A stretch of 49,966 nucleotides of DNA from Cupriavidus sp. UYMMa02A (GTDB lineage: Bacteria > Pseudomonadota > Gammaproteobacteria > Burkholderiales > Burkholderiaceae): positions 1-49,966 of the forward strand of contig LRMT01000295.1 in the NCBI GenBank assembly GCA_001725945.1, in the 5' to 3' direction. Each line of letters starts with the position of its first letter. The stretch's first letter is position 1. Both the position numbers and the translations under genes were made by a program. The notes under the pieces are model-generated. The model was not told the origin of the DNA. It saw only the letters and a program-made list of their open reading frames with translations, and made no database searches. Positions 28,623 through 38,410 of the stretch are shown here, piece by piece.

Positions 28623-29602
28623 ATGGATACGCCGATGACCGACCTGAAGCTCCCAACGTACGCCGACGTCGAGGCCGCCGCGCAACGCCTGGACGGTGTC
28701 GCGAACCGCACGCCCGTCAATACGTCGCGCACGCTCAACGACATGCTCGGCGCCGAAGTCTTCTTCAAGTGCGAGAACTTCCAGCGCATGGGCGCCTTCA
28801 GTTCCGCGGCGCCTATAACGCGCTGTCGAAGTTCAGCCCGGCGCAGCGCCGCGCGGGCGTGGTGGCATTCTCGTCGGGCAACCATGCGCAAGGCATCGCG
28901 CTGTCGGCGAAGCTCCTGGGTATCCCCGCCACGATCGTGATGCCGCAAGACGCCCCCGCGGCAAAAGTGGCCGCCACCAAGGGTTACGGTGCCGACGTGG
29001 TGATGTACGACCGCTACACCGAAGACCGCGAGGCGATCGGGCGCCGGCTGGCCGATGAGCATGGCTTCACGCTGATTCCTCCCTATGACCACCCCGACGT
29101 CCTGACCGGGCAAGGCACGGCGGCAAAGGAACTGTTTGAGGAGATCGGCGCGCTGGACGTACTGCTGACCCCGCTCGGCGGCGGCGGGCTGCTGTCCGGC
29201 ACGGCGCTGGCCACACGCGCGCTGTCGCCGCAATGCAAGCTTTACGGCGTCGAACCCGAAGCCGGCAACGACGGGCAGCGGTCGTTCCGCAGCGGCGCCA
29301 TCGTGCACATCGATACCCCGAAGACCATTGCGGATGGCGCGCAGACCCAGCATCTGGGACAGTACACGTTCAGCATCATCAGGCGTGACGTCGACGATAT
29401 CCTGACCGCCTCGGACGCCCAGCTGGTCGAGGCGATGAAGTTCTTCGCCTCACGCATGAAGATGATTGTCGAACCCACGGGCTGCCTTGGCCTTGCCGCC
29501 GCGCTGCAGATGAAGGATGCGCTCCGGGGCAAGCGCGTTGGCATCGTCATCAGCGGCGGCAATATTGACCTGGAGCGCTTCTGCGCGCTGGTGGCTGCGT
29601 AA
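28623..29602 (+). CDS. PLP-dependent ammonia-lyase, threo-3-hydroxyaspartate type, frame broken
   Basis: A fold-type II PLP enzyme of about 326 residues. It matches the serine racemase/threonine dehydratase group with NRTPVNTSRTL, VFFKCENFQRMGAF, SSGNHAQGIALSAKLLGI, GGGGLLSG and SGGNIDLERF; the text is closest in my memory to threo-3-hydroxyaspartate ammonia-lyase, which makes oxaloacetate and ammonia. Threonine dehydratase or serine racemase activity is possible too. One A is missing at about 28800, in the codon of the PLP-binding Lys; restoring it gives AFKFRGAYNAL. The gene stands alone. Confidence 0.88.
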
Positions 29603-29728
29603 GCGGCGGCGGCCGCTCTACAACAACGCCATCAGCAGCTTGCCCAGGGTTCGACATTCCCACGCGCGAAACGACGGTAGCCAACTGTAGGGCAACACGG
29701 GTCACGCCCCGGTCGCCCCACATCACCG

Positions 29729-30250
29729 TCAATACGGCGCATTCACCACGATGTACTGCGACCCTTGCGGCTGGTACCACGTGCCTCCGCACTGCTGATA
29801 GACCATGCCGCCGTAGTTGACCGGCACGCAGCCAGCCGGCACGGTGCGGACCATGGAGCCAATCACAGCCGAAGTCATCGCAACGGTGGCGGTAACGGCG
29901 GCAGCTGTCGCGACTGGATGGTAGTCGTTGTCCCAGCCGCAGCAGCCGCCGTGGTTTTCAACATTCACGTTGACATTGCGGTTGGTATTGACGTTGACGT
30001 TGCGGTTGGCATTGACACTGTTGACGCTGGTGCTGCGCACATTGTTGGCCCGTGCATCCACGTGCTGGCTGTTGACCTGCCGGCCGCCCCCGGCGGCACC
30101 AACGTTGCCACCGCCGGCATGCATCCCGGCAGCGCGTCCGCCACCGCCACCGCCACCGACACGTGCCTCGGCGGTTGGGGCCAAGCCTGATGTCGCGAGA
30201 ACAAGCGCGGCCATGCACACCGCGAACTGCCTGCCTGATGTGAGTTTCAT
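29729..30250 (-). CDS. Secreted Gly- and Asn/Val-repeat protein, hypothetical
   Basis: An intact 173-residue protein with a signal peptide ending in AEA. The mature part has a Gly-rich stretch (VGGGGGGGRAAG), then a repeat built of N-V-N-x (NSVNANRNVNVNTNRNVNV) and a paired GGCCGW, a hydrophobic helix (VATAAAVTATVAMTSAVIGS) and a C-terminal module with GCVPVNYGGMVYQQCGGTWY ending IVVNAPY. The two C-terminal cysteines could form a disulfide. It begins 11 bases after the DUF2092 stop, so they form an operon. The function is unknown. Confidence 0.8.
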   Translation of the reverse strand: MKLTSGRQFAVCMAALVLATSGLAPTAEARVGGGGGGGRAAGMHAGGGNVGAAGGGRQVNSQHVDARANNVRSTSVNSVNANRNVNVNTNRNVNVNVENHGGCCGWDNDYHPVATAAAVTATVAMTSAVIGSMVRTVPAGCVPVNYGGMVYQQCGGTWYQPQGSQYIVVNAPY

Positions 30251-30261
30251 GGCTGTGCTCC

Positions 30262-31107
30262 TTAGCGGGATTTCATGGGAACGAACTCAGCCCGCTTTGC
30301 ATCTTTCGGCGGCCTGAAAGCGAACGCGGTGCTACCGAACTTCGGGTTCAGGTTCCATTTGTAGAGCGTGACCGACTGGGGGCGTGCCTCATCCGCACGG
30401 CTCGTGATGACCAGCTTGCGCGGCAGTGGACGCGCGCCAGCGCCAATCCAGATTTGCCAGTCGAACTCGCCCTGCCGGAACGCGTAGTGGTCGCATAGCT
30501 CGCCGGCAATGATGTCCTGGCCGGCGTTCATCGCCGACTGGATGTTGTCGACAGGCGCCGCCGGGGTGCCCCAAAGGAAGAGGTCGGCCGATGGCACTTC
30601 AATGCCGAAGCGTTCCTTCAGCCGCTCCGTGAGGGCGCCAAGGTTGTCGCTGAACGGCGCCTGCGAGTAGTACTTCTGCTGCGGCTGGTAAAGCGTGACC
30701 GTCTTGCCGTCGTAGATCAGGTCGCGCTGCGAACGCGCGCTGCGCATCTGTGCGCGGAGCTTGTCGGGCCGAGCGATATCGAGGTTGGCCGTGGCCGTGT
30801 GCTGAAGCTTCTGGCCGTCGGTCAATACACGTTCGCCGGAGAGGTCGACCGTGACTTCGAACTGCCGCAGCGTCTGCAGGTACTTGCCCATATTGTTGAG
30901 CGCCTGGATCACGGCAGGGTCGACAGCGTTGGCCGCATTGGCTGCATTGGCTGCATTCGCCGCATTGGTGTCGACCTGCGCCACGCCAGCGCCGGTGGGG
31001 ACAGCAGCCTGCGGCGGATTTGCGGGAGGACTGGATGTCGCAGGAGGCGTAGTGCTGCAAGCCGCCAGGGCGACTACGAGCAGGCTCAGAACCGGTATGC
31101 GTGTCAT
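30262..31107 (-). CDS. DUF2092 family lipoprotein
   Basis: An intact 281-residue protein. LVVALAACS is a lipobox. A Pro/Ala-rich region with an Asn-Ala-Ala repeat (NAANAANAANAAN, coded by near-identical 9-base units) leads to the DUF2092 domain, which has a LolA-like lipid-binding look: ALNNMGKYLQTLRQFEVTVD, DLIYDGKTVTLYQPQQKYYSQ, and CDHYAFRQGEFDWQIWI. GGAG seven bases upstream supports the start. Its partner is the Asn/Val repeat protein downstream. A role in handling lipids or proteins at the envelope is only inferred from fold. Confidence 0.88.
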   Translation of the reverse strand: MTRIPVLSLLVVALAACSTTPPATSSPPANPPQAAVPTGAGVAQVDTNAANAANAANAANAVDPAVIQALNNMGKYLQTLRQFEVTVDLSGERVLTDGQKLQHTATANLDIARPDKLRAQMRSARSQRDLIYDGKTVTLYQPQQKYYSQAPFSDNLGALTERLKERFGIEVPSADLFLWGTPAAPVDNIQSAMNAGQDIIAGELCDHYAFRQGEFDWQIWIGAGARPLPRKLVITSRADEARPQSVTLYKWNLNPKFGSTAFAFRPPKDAKRAEFVPMKSR

Positions 31108-31422
31108 GGTTGAACTCCGTTGGACAAGTAGGCCATTACATGCGGAGATTGGAACGTCATTGCGATGGCGCCTGCCTGTGGCGGGCAAGGCATGGCGCAT
31201 GCACCCTGCAATATTCCATTGCCGCAGGAGAAAGCGAAGTGAAACTTTTTGTTGGCGACCTTCCCCCGCGTGGCAAAAAGCGCGACACGAGCCGGTTCGG
31301 AAGTGCGCAACCCGCAACCCGAGGGGTCGATCCCGAAGCGCCGGATAGCTGATGTGCTGCCCACATCCCATGAGCCATGACGCAGCCACCAATACCGGAG
31401 GAGTCGCCACCTCAGCCACGGG
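31108..31422. other. Gap of 315 bases without a supported gene
   Basis: This lies between the AspT-like gene end (31423) and the DUF2092 start (31107). Short open frames exist on both strands but lack a ribosome site and look random. It must hold the promoter of the DUF2092 operon; no clear -35/-10 pair is seen. Confidence 0.5.
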
Positions 31423-33117
31423 CTAGCCCACGCGATATGCCAGCGCCACGATGATCGGTCCCAGCACGGGCAGCATCACGTTGGCAATGGCATAGGTAAC
31501 GGTATATCCAAGCAAGGGAACCGAGCTCTCGCTCGCGGCGAGGATCGCACTGATCGCAGGCGTGCTGACATGCTGCCCCGCGATGGCACCCACCAGCAGC
31601 GGGCCTTCGATCTTCAGGATCTTGTGCCCGACCCACAAGGAAAGGCAGGCCGGCGTCAGCGATACTGCCAGGCCAAGCAGCGGCAGCGCAGCGCCGTGCT
31701 CGCGAATCAGCGTCATGCGTCCGGGCCTGCCGACAGGCCCACGCACGCGACAAACACCGCCAGACCAAGGTCCTTCAGCAAGTGCACGGCGGGCTGCGGC
31801 ATGTCCCCCGTGCCGGGCCGCTTGAAGTTGATCCAGCCGAAAACCAGGCCGCTCAGCAACGCACCACCGCCGCTGCCCAGCGATACCGGTATGCCGGCCA
31901 CTGTCATCGACAGGCTGCCGATCAGCAGTCCCACCAGGATGCCCACGCACAGGAATACCAGATCGGTCACGTCGGTCTCACGCACATCCGTGCCCAGCTC
32001 CTGTGCGGCGGCGGCCAGCGCGGGCTCCGCGCCGACCAGCGTGACGCGGTCGCCGTTCTGCAGGCGCGTGGCCGCGTGATCGGCAGGCTCAGGCTCGAGC
32101 GCACGATCTGCTGGATCCAGACAAAGCGCAAGTGGCGCTGCATCGCCGCCCTGCCAAGCTCGCCAAGCGTGCGGCCGTTGATGCCCGCCTTGTTGATGAT
32201 GACGCGGTGCTCGCCAAGCTGCAGCACGTCGGAGTAACCGCCTGGCACCAGCACTTCAGCGCCGATCCGCTCGCCCGCGTGCACCAGCCGCTCGCGCACG
32301 CGATCAGCGCGGCGATATCGCCGCGCTCCATGCGCAGGTCCGGCTGCACATCGACGGGCGCGTTGTCGCGGAACAGCCCGATCACTTGCGTCCGGCCGCC
32401 CAGCCCCGCCTCGAGCTCGCGCACCGTCAGCCCTGCCGTGCGCTCAACGCGGTAGGCGCGGCCCACCACCCGCGGCAGCGCCGGCTGCGTGGCGACATCG
32501 TCCTCGGAGGCAGCTTCCAGCTTGGTTGCCAATGCCTTCGATGCCTCTCGCAGGTTGAATCGCAGCAGCAGCGGCGCGACCTGGCTCGTGAAGAACACGA
32601 TGCTGACCAGCCCCACCAGATAGGTCAGCGTATAGGCCGTGGCAATGTTCGACTCCATGCGCGTCGCCTCGGCAGGATCGAGGCCCAGATGGCGGAGCGC
32701 TTCGGCGGCCGTGCCGACCACCGCCGATTCGGTTGCCGCACCGGCGGCAAGACCGGCGGCGGTTCCGGCATCAAGATGAAGCATCCGCGTGGCCGTCAGC
32801 ACGATCGCGAGCACCACGAAGGCCTCGATCAACGGCAGCAACATGAAGCGAAGGCTTGAGCGGTTCAGGTTGGCAAAGAAATGGGGCCCGCCCGAGTATC
32901 CCATCGCGAAGATGAACAGTGCGAAGGCCACATCCTTGAGTTCGCCATGGAGCTGGCATCCGGTCTGCCCCACCAGCAGCGCGACGATCAGCGTGCCGCA
33001 GACGCCGCCAAGCGCGATCGGCCCGATATGCAGCTTCCCGATGGCATAGCCCAGGCCCACCGTGATGAACAGCACCGCCATGGGCACATCGTTGAAGAAT
33101 CCGATCGAGCATTGCAT
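31423..33117 (-). CDS. AspT/YidE/YbjL family antiporter (AAE family), frame broken three times
   Basis: An inner-membrane transporter of about 565 residues. Both halves carry five or so helices: the first with VPMAVLFITVGLGYAIGKL and GAATESAVVGTAAEAL, the second with LVFLCVGILVGLLIGSLS and GHKILKIEGPLLVGAIAGQH. Two RCK_C (TrkA-C) regulatory domains lie between them, e.g. ERIGAEVLVPGGYSDVLQLGEHRV and NGDRVTLVGAEPALAAAAQELG. Bases are missing near 32298, 32085 and 31722. Members exchange aspartate and alanine or similar amino and organic acids; the substrate here is unknown. It starts 35 bases after the end of an MscS gene, so they may be co-transcribed. Confidence 0.9.
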
Positions 33118-33152
33118 GGGCGATATCCCCGTCCTCGTGCGATGGTGTAAGT

Positions 33153-34871
33153 TCAGCCGGCCCGGGAATCCGGCCGACCTTGCGGATCCGGCGCCGCTGG
33201 CGGCGCATGCCACTGTGCCGGCGGCACGACCACGGGGTCTTTCGGTTGCAGCACGAAATGGGGCGACATGATCTGCACGTTCTGGCGGTTGAACTCGTCC
33301 TGGATCCCGGCATGCAGCGTCGACAGCGCAAAAAAGCGTCGCCGCGGGTCATGGATGGCGAAGAACAATTCGTACTCCACGTAAAAGTCCGACAGGCCGC
33401 GCTGCAGCACGAACGGCTCGGGCTCCGCCGTGAGCCCCGGCACCTGCCGCACGGCAGCAAGCAGCATGGCGTGCACCTGCCGCCATGGCGTGTCGTAGCC
33501 GATTGTCACTGCGGTCGAAAGCAGTGCGGGCTTCTCTGTGTCTGAGTCTGCGTGGCCGGCGCCCGAGCGCGAATAGTTGTGCACGGCACTGGCCACCACC
33601 ACGGCGTTCGGCAACGTTACCTGCTCCTGCCGAAGGTTGACCAGCCTGACCGAAAGCGGCCCCAGCTCCGCCACCCAGCCGACCGTGTCGCCGATGCAGA
33701 CCATGTCCCCGACGCGCAGGGCCCGCGCGTAGACCAGCACCATGCCGCTCATGATCTGGTTGACGACATTCGCGGACCCGAGCGTGAGCATGAAGCCGAG
33801 CAGGACGGAGACGCCCTTGAACACATCGCTCTGCGAGCCTGGGATATACGGGTAGGCAAAGGTCAGGCCCAGCGCCCAGATCAGCACCGAGGCCAGCCGG
33901 CGCGTTGCGGGCGCGGTCTCGGGATGCAGGCCCGGCAAGCGCAGGCTGCCGCGCGCGGTGGCCGCGAACATGCTGGACACCACCGCCTGCACGCCACGCG
34001 TGATGAACACAATGATGGCCACCACCAGCAGCCCCGGCAGCGCATCGATGCACGCTGTGCCAATGTGTTCCAGCATGCGCCAAAGATAGCCTCCCATGCG
34101 CTCGCCGAGCGGGTGCGTCAGGGGGAACTGCAGCAGCGAAAATTCGAGCCAGACGAAGATGAGCAGGGCCACCAGCGCTACCGCCAGCACTTGCACGATG
34201 CGCTGCAAGAGCTGGAACAGCGCTGCAGTCCAGTCGAAGCCGCTCGCGGTGCGCGCGTGCAGGTGCCGCTTCAGCGAGGCCTGCACCAGGTCGAGCATGA
34301 CCGTGCGAATTCTCGATAGCCCCCACAGCAACAGCACGAAGACCACCAGCGCCGCGACTGTGCGCAGCAGCCCGCGCAGCAGTGTGGGCCAATGCGACTG
34401 TTCGCGCTTGGCGGCCAACGCGGCGTTGACCTTGTCCACCACCTGCCTGGTAACGTCGTCCAGCGAGGCGCGGTCCTCGGGATCGAGATCGCCTTGCACC
34501 ACGGCCATCAGCAAACGGTCACCGACATAGACCGCGACACCGCGGTTGCCGCCCAGCTCGCCCGCGGTCGTCGTTACCGGCTGCCGCAGGTCCGACGGCG
34601 TCAGCGCATTGAAGCGATCCTCGGCGCGCCGGGCGCGGACTTCCGGCGTTACACCGGCCAGGGTGGCGCGCAGCACGATAATCGGCCGGTTGACTAGGCG
34701 CACTTCGGCCGTATCGGACTGGACAGCCTGCGGCGCATCGGCAGCCCGCCCCGGCAATGCCCCGGCCAGCAACAGGATCGTCAGCGCGAACAGCCTGCGG
34801 ATGAAGAGAGAAATCGTGGCCGGCAGCGCCAATGCTGCGGCGGTGTTGGCGTGAACGACATGGAATCGCAT
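33153..34871 (-). CDS. Large MscS family mechanosensitive channel with periplasmic domain
   Basis: An intact 572-residue channel protein. A signal peptide (TILLLAGALPGRAAD) and a periplasmic domain of about 120 residues are followed by several helices and the MscS core with LGFMLTLGSANVVNQIMSGMVLVYARALRVGDMVCIGDTVG and LRQEQVTLPNAVVVASAVHNYSR, then the cage domain and a Pro-rich tail. It resembles the YbdG/MscM-like larger members. It is distinct from the smaller channel at 26,616-27,706, which lacks the periplasmic part. It lies just upstream of the AspT-like transporter. Confidence 0.92.
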   Translation of the reverse strand: MRFHVVHANTAAALALPATISLFIRRLFALTILLLAGALPGRAADAPQAVQSDTAEVRLVNRPIIVLRATLAGVTPEVRARRAEDRFNALTPSDLRQPVTTTAGELGGNRGVAVYVGDRLLMAVVQGDLDPEDRASLDDVTRQVVDKVNAALAAKREQSHWPTLLRGLLRTVAALVVFVLLLWGLSRIRTVMLDLVQASLKRHLHARTASGFDWTAALFQLLQRIVQVLAVALVALLIFVWLEFSLLQFPLTHPLGERMGGYLWRMLEHIGTACIDALPGLLVVAIIVFITRGVQAVVSSMFAATARGSLRLPGLHPETAPATRRLASVLIWALGLTFAYPYIPGSQSDVFKGVSVLLGFMLTLGSANVVNQIMSGMVLVYARALRVGDMVCIGDTVGWVAELGPLSVRLVNLRQEQVTLPNAVVVASAVHNYSRSGAGHADSDTEKPALLSTAVTIGYDTPWRQVHAMLLAAVRQVPGLTAEPEPFVLQRGLSDFYVEYELFFAIHDPRRRFFALSTLHAGIQDEFNRQNVQIMSPHFVLQPKDPVVVPPAQWHAPPAAPDPQGRPDSRAG

Positions 34872-34998
34872 GATGCCTTCTTCTTCAAGTCGTCATTTCC
34901 ATTGGCTGGCATATCCCCGCATGCGCGCTGATGCCGTGCGGTCGAGGTATCAAGACCTGACCGTCATATCCGCCCAAGCGGGAATCCAGCGTCTCTTG

Positions 34999-35018
34999 AA
35001 GTCACTGCATTGTGACTT
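34999..35018. promoter_or_regulatory. Perfect 7-bp inverted repeat upstream of the GGDEF gene
   Basis: AAGTCAC (34999-35005) and GTGACTT (35012-35018) flank TGCATT. It ends two bases before the ATG assigned to the GGDEF gene at 35020. It could be an operator or a short hairpin. Just before it, CCGCCCAAGCGGGAATCCAG (34972-34991) resembles dispersed palindromic elements of betaproteobacteria. Confidence 0.4.
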
Positions 35019-35019
35019 T

Positions 35020-35658
35020 ATGGCAACTCGCAGCCAACCCGAAGTGAACATTTGCGAGACCGATGTGAAATCTTTCGTAGCCCGGCCGGTACGCTGGCAT
35101 CCGTCTTCAGCGCGGGTTCGGACATGCTGGGCCATGGCACTGGCAAACGCTGGCCGAAACCGATGCGCTGACAGGCTTGGCAAACCGGCGCGTATTCGCG
35201 GCGCGGTTCGCACAGGCATCTGCCGAGTGCGAGCGCGAGCAATTGCCGATTTCGCTGGTCATGCTCGACATCGACCACTTCAAGAAGATCAATGACTATT
35301 GGGGCCACGCGAGCGGGGATATCGTGCTGCGTGCCGTGGCGGACGTGCTGCGCCACCACGTCCGCAAGGACGATCAGCCCGCGCGTCTAGGCGGCGAGGA
35401 GTTTGCCGTCCTGCTCGCACGCACGCGGCTGGATGAAGCGGCCGCCGTGGCCGAAAAGCTAAGGAAGTTGCTGCAGGGGCTGCATTGCGAGCCGGCCGCG
35501 GACGCATGCACAAGGAGACGATCCGGTTCACGGCATCGTTCGGCGTGGCGGAAATCATTCCGGATGGCAAAGCCGACCTGGATGCGCGGCTGATGGCAGC
35601 CGACCAGCGGCTCTATGCGGCGAAATCCGGCGGCCGGAACACGGTGGTCATGCATTGA
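35020..35658 (+). CDS. GGDEF-domain protein (diguanylate cyclase), frame broken
   Basis: A GGDEF domain of about 160 residues with TDALTGLANRRVF, VMLDIDHFKKINDYWGHASGD, the active site RLGGEEF, and ASFGVAEI...DQRLYAAKSGGRN. It should make cyclic di-GMP from two GTP. Bases are missing near 35140 and 35507. An upstream stretch in another frame (FRSPAGTLASVFSAG) may be a short N-terminal region, reaching an ATG at 35020 if one more base is lost; no ribosome site is seen, so the true start is open. No RxxD inhibitory site is visible upstream of GGEEF. It is convergent with the phasin gene. Confidence 0.7.
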
Positions 35659-35715
35659 CCGCGCCGGCTCGCCGCGGGATTCCGCAACGTGCCGCTCTGA
35701 ACGAGCGGCCGCTGG

Positions 35716-36245
35716 TCAGGCCTTGCGCCCGCGTCCTTGCCGGCGCCGGCAGCCAGGTTGCCACGGGCGATTTCGGCCATCTGCCTGGAAACGGCCTGCG
35801 CCGAGCGGTAGGTGTTGCCGGCGGCGTCAACAGTCGACTGCAGCAGCGCCGATACGGCTTCCGAGCCCGCCGGTGCGTTCTTCACGAACGTATCGACGAA
35901 TGCCTGCATATTGCGATGATGCTGTTCGTATTGCTCTTCCACCGCGCGGGCAAGTTCCGCCTGCGCCTGCGCAGCGATTTCGCACACCTGGCGTGCATAG
36001 GAAATAGCCTTCTCGGCCGCGGGCTGGGCCAGGTTGCCTTGCACGGCAACTGCCTCGCGCGGGTCTTTGCCGGCCAGAACGGCATTCAGGTTTTCCTGGC
36101 CTTCGGTCAGCGCGGATCGGGCAGTCCGCAGGTTCAGTTCGGTCAGCTTCTGGAAGCCGTCGATAGTGGATTTCGACACCATGGCCAGGTTGGTCAGATT
36201 GGTCTTGTGGAGTGCCGCAAACTGATCGGGCGTAAAGGCAGACAT
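35716..36245 (-). CDS. Phasin family protein (polyhydroxyalkanoate granule-associated), frame broken at the end
   Basis: A phasin of about 176 residues that coats polyhydroxybutyrate granules. It is helical and amphipathic: SAFTPDQFAALHKTNLTNLAMVSKSTIDGFQKLTELNL, QPAAEKAISYARQVCEIAAQAQAELARAVEEQ and NAPAGSEAVSALLQSTVDAAGNTY are family segments. One base missing at about 35722-35728 gives a natural end, DAGAKA, at 35716; without it the frame runs 100 bases on into the GGDEF gene end. AAGGAG precedes the start. A phasin fits a PHB-storing Cupriavidus-like host. Confidence 0.9.
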
Positions 36246-36626
36246 GCGTGGATTCTCCTTGGGATCGACCGGCCAGAATCTCGCCATGTGCCGCCATGGC
36301 GTTCTGACCGGGGTTGGCGCTGCATGACTGGACGCGCCGGCCAGAGCCGCGCCAGTCGGGTGCAAAGATTAGAGGAAACGCTCTAGGTCGATCCCTAGGT
36401 AGTTACCCAAAACCCCGCGCGCTCACGGTCATTTTTGTGCCTTACACATCATGTATGTAACATATAGTTACGAATCAATGCTGCAACGCGAGACGCCCCC
36501 GGCGCGCCGCCGGGCCAAGCCTGGGCGGTCGACGGCGGTTTGTCCTGTTGCAAGTGCGCGAGCCATTCCAGCGCTTGACGGCGCCGGGCGTCGTGTCGGG
36601 TTCGGGGATGAATCCCGGTGGCAGTG
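36246..36626. other. Gap of 381 bases with phasin promoter region
   Basis: No gene is supported. Visible structure is CTAGGT repeated near 36381-36400 and the inverted repeat GTAAC-ATATA-GTTAC at 36457-36471 in an AT-rich part. The phasin promoter must lie here. Confidence 0.4.
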
Positions 36627-36890
36627 TCAGATCTGGTCGAGCAGGCTGCGCACGATATCGGCCAGGCGGCCGGCTCGCTGGCGACCCTTGACGTCCAGAT
36701 CCATCGCGCAGCCGCCGGCGAGGGCCTTGAGGCCGAACAGCGCGTCGCCGACATCGCGCCAGCCTGGAAAGTCGGCATGCACGCGCTCCAGCGCGGCGGC
36801 GCCCGCGGCTAGCTTGGCCGGCGCGGGTTGCCTGCCGGCTGCCAGGTCATCGAGGGAATCGGCGGCATCGAGCAAGCCCTTGCGGTTCAT
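36627..36890 (-). CDS. Hypothetical helical protein
   Basis: An 87-residue cytoplasmic-looking protein beginning MNRKGLLDAADSLDDLAAGRQ and ending GRLADIVRSLLDQI, rich in Ala and Leu and probably all helical. GGGGA about ten bases upstream supports this start. The frame stays open upstream to 37061 through an Ala/Thr-rich stretch, so a longer form cannot be excluded. I do not recognise the family. It is divergent from the ytcA-like gene. Confidence 0.45.
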   Translation of the reverse strand: MNRKGLLDAADSLDDLAAGRQPAPAKLAAGAAALERVHADFPGWRDVGDALFGLKALAGGCAMDLDVKGRQRAGRLADIVRSLLDQI

Positions 36891-37027
36891 CTGTAGTGTC
36901 CCCAGGAAATCATCTGTCGCAGCCGCTGCGGTGGCGGCTGCCGCGGTCGTGGCCGCAGGTGCCACTGTAGCAGCTGGCTGCCTCGCGATGGCCACGGCGG
37001 GCGGCAGGACACTGCCGGCCGAGAGCC

Positions 37028-37074
37028 TTGGACAACCCGCGCTTTGGACAACCCGCAACACGCGCTGCTATATT
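37028..37074 (+). promoter_or_regulatory. Direct repeats and likely promoter of the ytcA-mdtNOP-like operon
   Basis: TTGGACAACCCGC occurs twice, at 37028-37040 and 37044-37056, 16 bases apart. The second copy contains a -35-like TTGGAC, and TATATT at 37069-37074 is a -10 candidate with a 19-base spacer (18 if CTATAT is used). The start codon at 37102 follows. The repeats could be a regulator site. Confidence 0.45.
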
Positions 37075-37101
37075 ACGGCGACCGAATTCGACCCAAATTC
37101 C

Positions 37102-37365
37102 ATGGCACGCTCGCTTGCGCTCGTCGCGCTGGCCGCTTCGCTTTACGGTTGCGCCGGTGCGCCGTCTATCGCACTGTTTGGCGCCTATTTTCCACTCTGG
37201 TTGCTGAGCGCGTTGGCGGGCATTGCGGGCGCGGTCGTGTCTTATCGGATCTTTGTCGCGACGGGCTGGGCGGAAGTCGTCCGTGCCCAGCTCCTGGTCA
37301 ATACCGCGATCGGCGTGATCCTCGCGGAGATCGTCTGGTTACTGGGTTCAGGACACATCCTATGA
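37102..37365 (+). CDS. ytcA: YtcA-like small lipoprotein
   Basis: An intact 87-residue protein with lipobox ASLYGC at residues 13-18 and two hydrophobic segments (YFPLWLLSALAGIAGAVVSYRIF and VNTAIGVILAEIVWLLG). This matches YtcA, found next to mdtNOP in E. coli. It lies first in a tight group: its TGA overlaps the ATG of the HlyD-family gene (ATGA), then the FUSC permease and outer-membrane gene. A helper role in the export complex is inferred from that order. There is no strong ribosome site. Confidence 0.78.
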   Translation: MARSLALVALAASLYGCAGAPSIALFGAYFPLWLLSALAGIAGAVVSYRIFVATGWAEVVRAQLLVNTAIGVILAEIVWLLGSGHIL

Positions 37366-38410
37366 AAATGGCCGGGCTACGCAGTAACCCGAAGCGCGGC
37401 AAATTGATTGCGCTGGCCATCGTCCTGGTGGCCCTTCTCCTTTCCGTCTACGCCTACCAGCGCACAAGCCGCTACCCGTCGTCCGACGACGCGTCGCTCG
37501 ACGCCGACCTCGTGCATGTGGCATCGCCCGTCGGCGGCCGCATCGCCAGCATCCGAGTTGCCGACAACCAGCTTGTCGCCAAGGGCGACGTGCTGTTCGA
37601 GATCGATCCCGTGCCTTACCGGCTTGCCGTTGCGCAGGCGCGCGCCGATCTCGAGCTCGCGCAGGCCGCGCAGGCACCCGGCAGCGGGCCATTGCAACCG
37701 AACGCGCCACGGCATCGATCGCCTCGGAGCAGACCAGGCGCGCCGAGCAGAACTACGCGCTGACCGCGCGCACTGTCGAACGCCTGCGCCCCTTGGTTGC
37801 CGACGGCTACGTGCCGGCGCAGCAGCTCGACCAGGCACAGGTGGCCCAGCGCGACGCGAGCGTATCGCTCAGGCAGGCCAATACCCAACGCTCCGCCACG
37901 GCGCAGGCAGTGGGCAATGAAGACGACGCCATTGCCACCGTGCACGCGCGCGAGGCGGCGCTCGCCATCGCCCAGCGCGCGCTCGACGACACCACGGTGC
38001 GCGCGCCCCACGCCGGACGTGTGAGCGGCCTGACCGTGCTGTCCGGCGAAGTCGTGCTTCCCAACCAGTCCCTGTTCCTGCTGGTGCATACCGGCGAATG
38101 GTTTGCGGTAGCCAATTTCCGCGAGACATCGCTGGCCGGCATTCGCATCGGCGATTGCGCCACCGTGTATTCGATGATCGACCGCAGCCACGCGCTGCGC
38201 GGCAAGGTCGAGGGCATCGGCATTGGCGTCGCCGACACGGACCGCGTGAACCTGCCGCGCTCGCTGCCCTATGTGCAGCCATCGGTGAACTGGGTGCGCG
38301 TGGCCAAGCGCTTCCCGGTACGGATCCGCCTGGAAGAACCGCCCGAGACGCTGGCCCGAGTGGGTGCGAGCGCAACCGTCGAGATCCGGCATGGCGCAGC
38401 CTGCCGCTGA
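37362..38410 (+). CDS. mdtN: HlyD/EmrA family membrane-fusion protein, MdtN-like, frame broken
   Basis: A periplasmic adaptor of about 349 residues. One helix near the N-terminus (LIALAIVLVALLLSVYAY), the lipoyl halves VASPVGGRIASIRVADNQLVAKGDVLFEIDP and VRAPHAGRVSGLTVLSGEVV, a coiled-coil between them, and FRETSLAGIRIGDCATV in the barrel. One base is missing at about 37675-37690, between AQAAQA and ATERATAS. It overlaps ytcA by four bases and the permease by 20. It should join the FUSC permease to the outer-membrane channel for export of aromatic or cationic compounds. Confidence 0.88.

Noticed and set aside
35613..35715. C-terminal extension of the phasin to 35613
   Set aside because: It would overlap the end of the GGDEF gene and is not phasin-like; one missing base gives the natural end at 35716.
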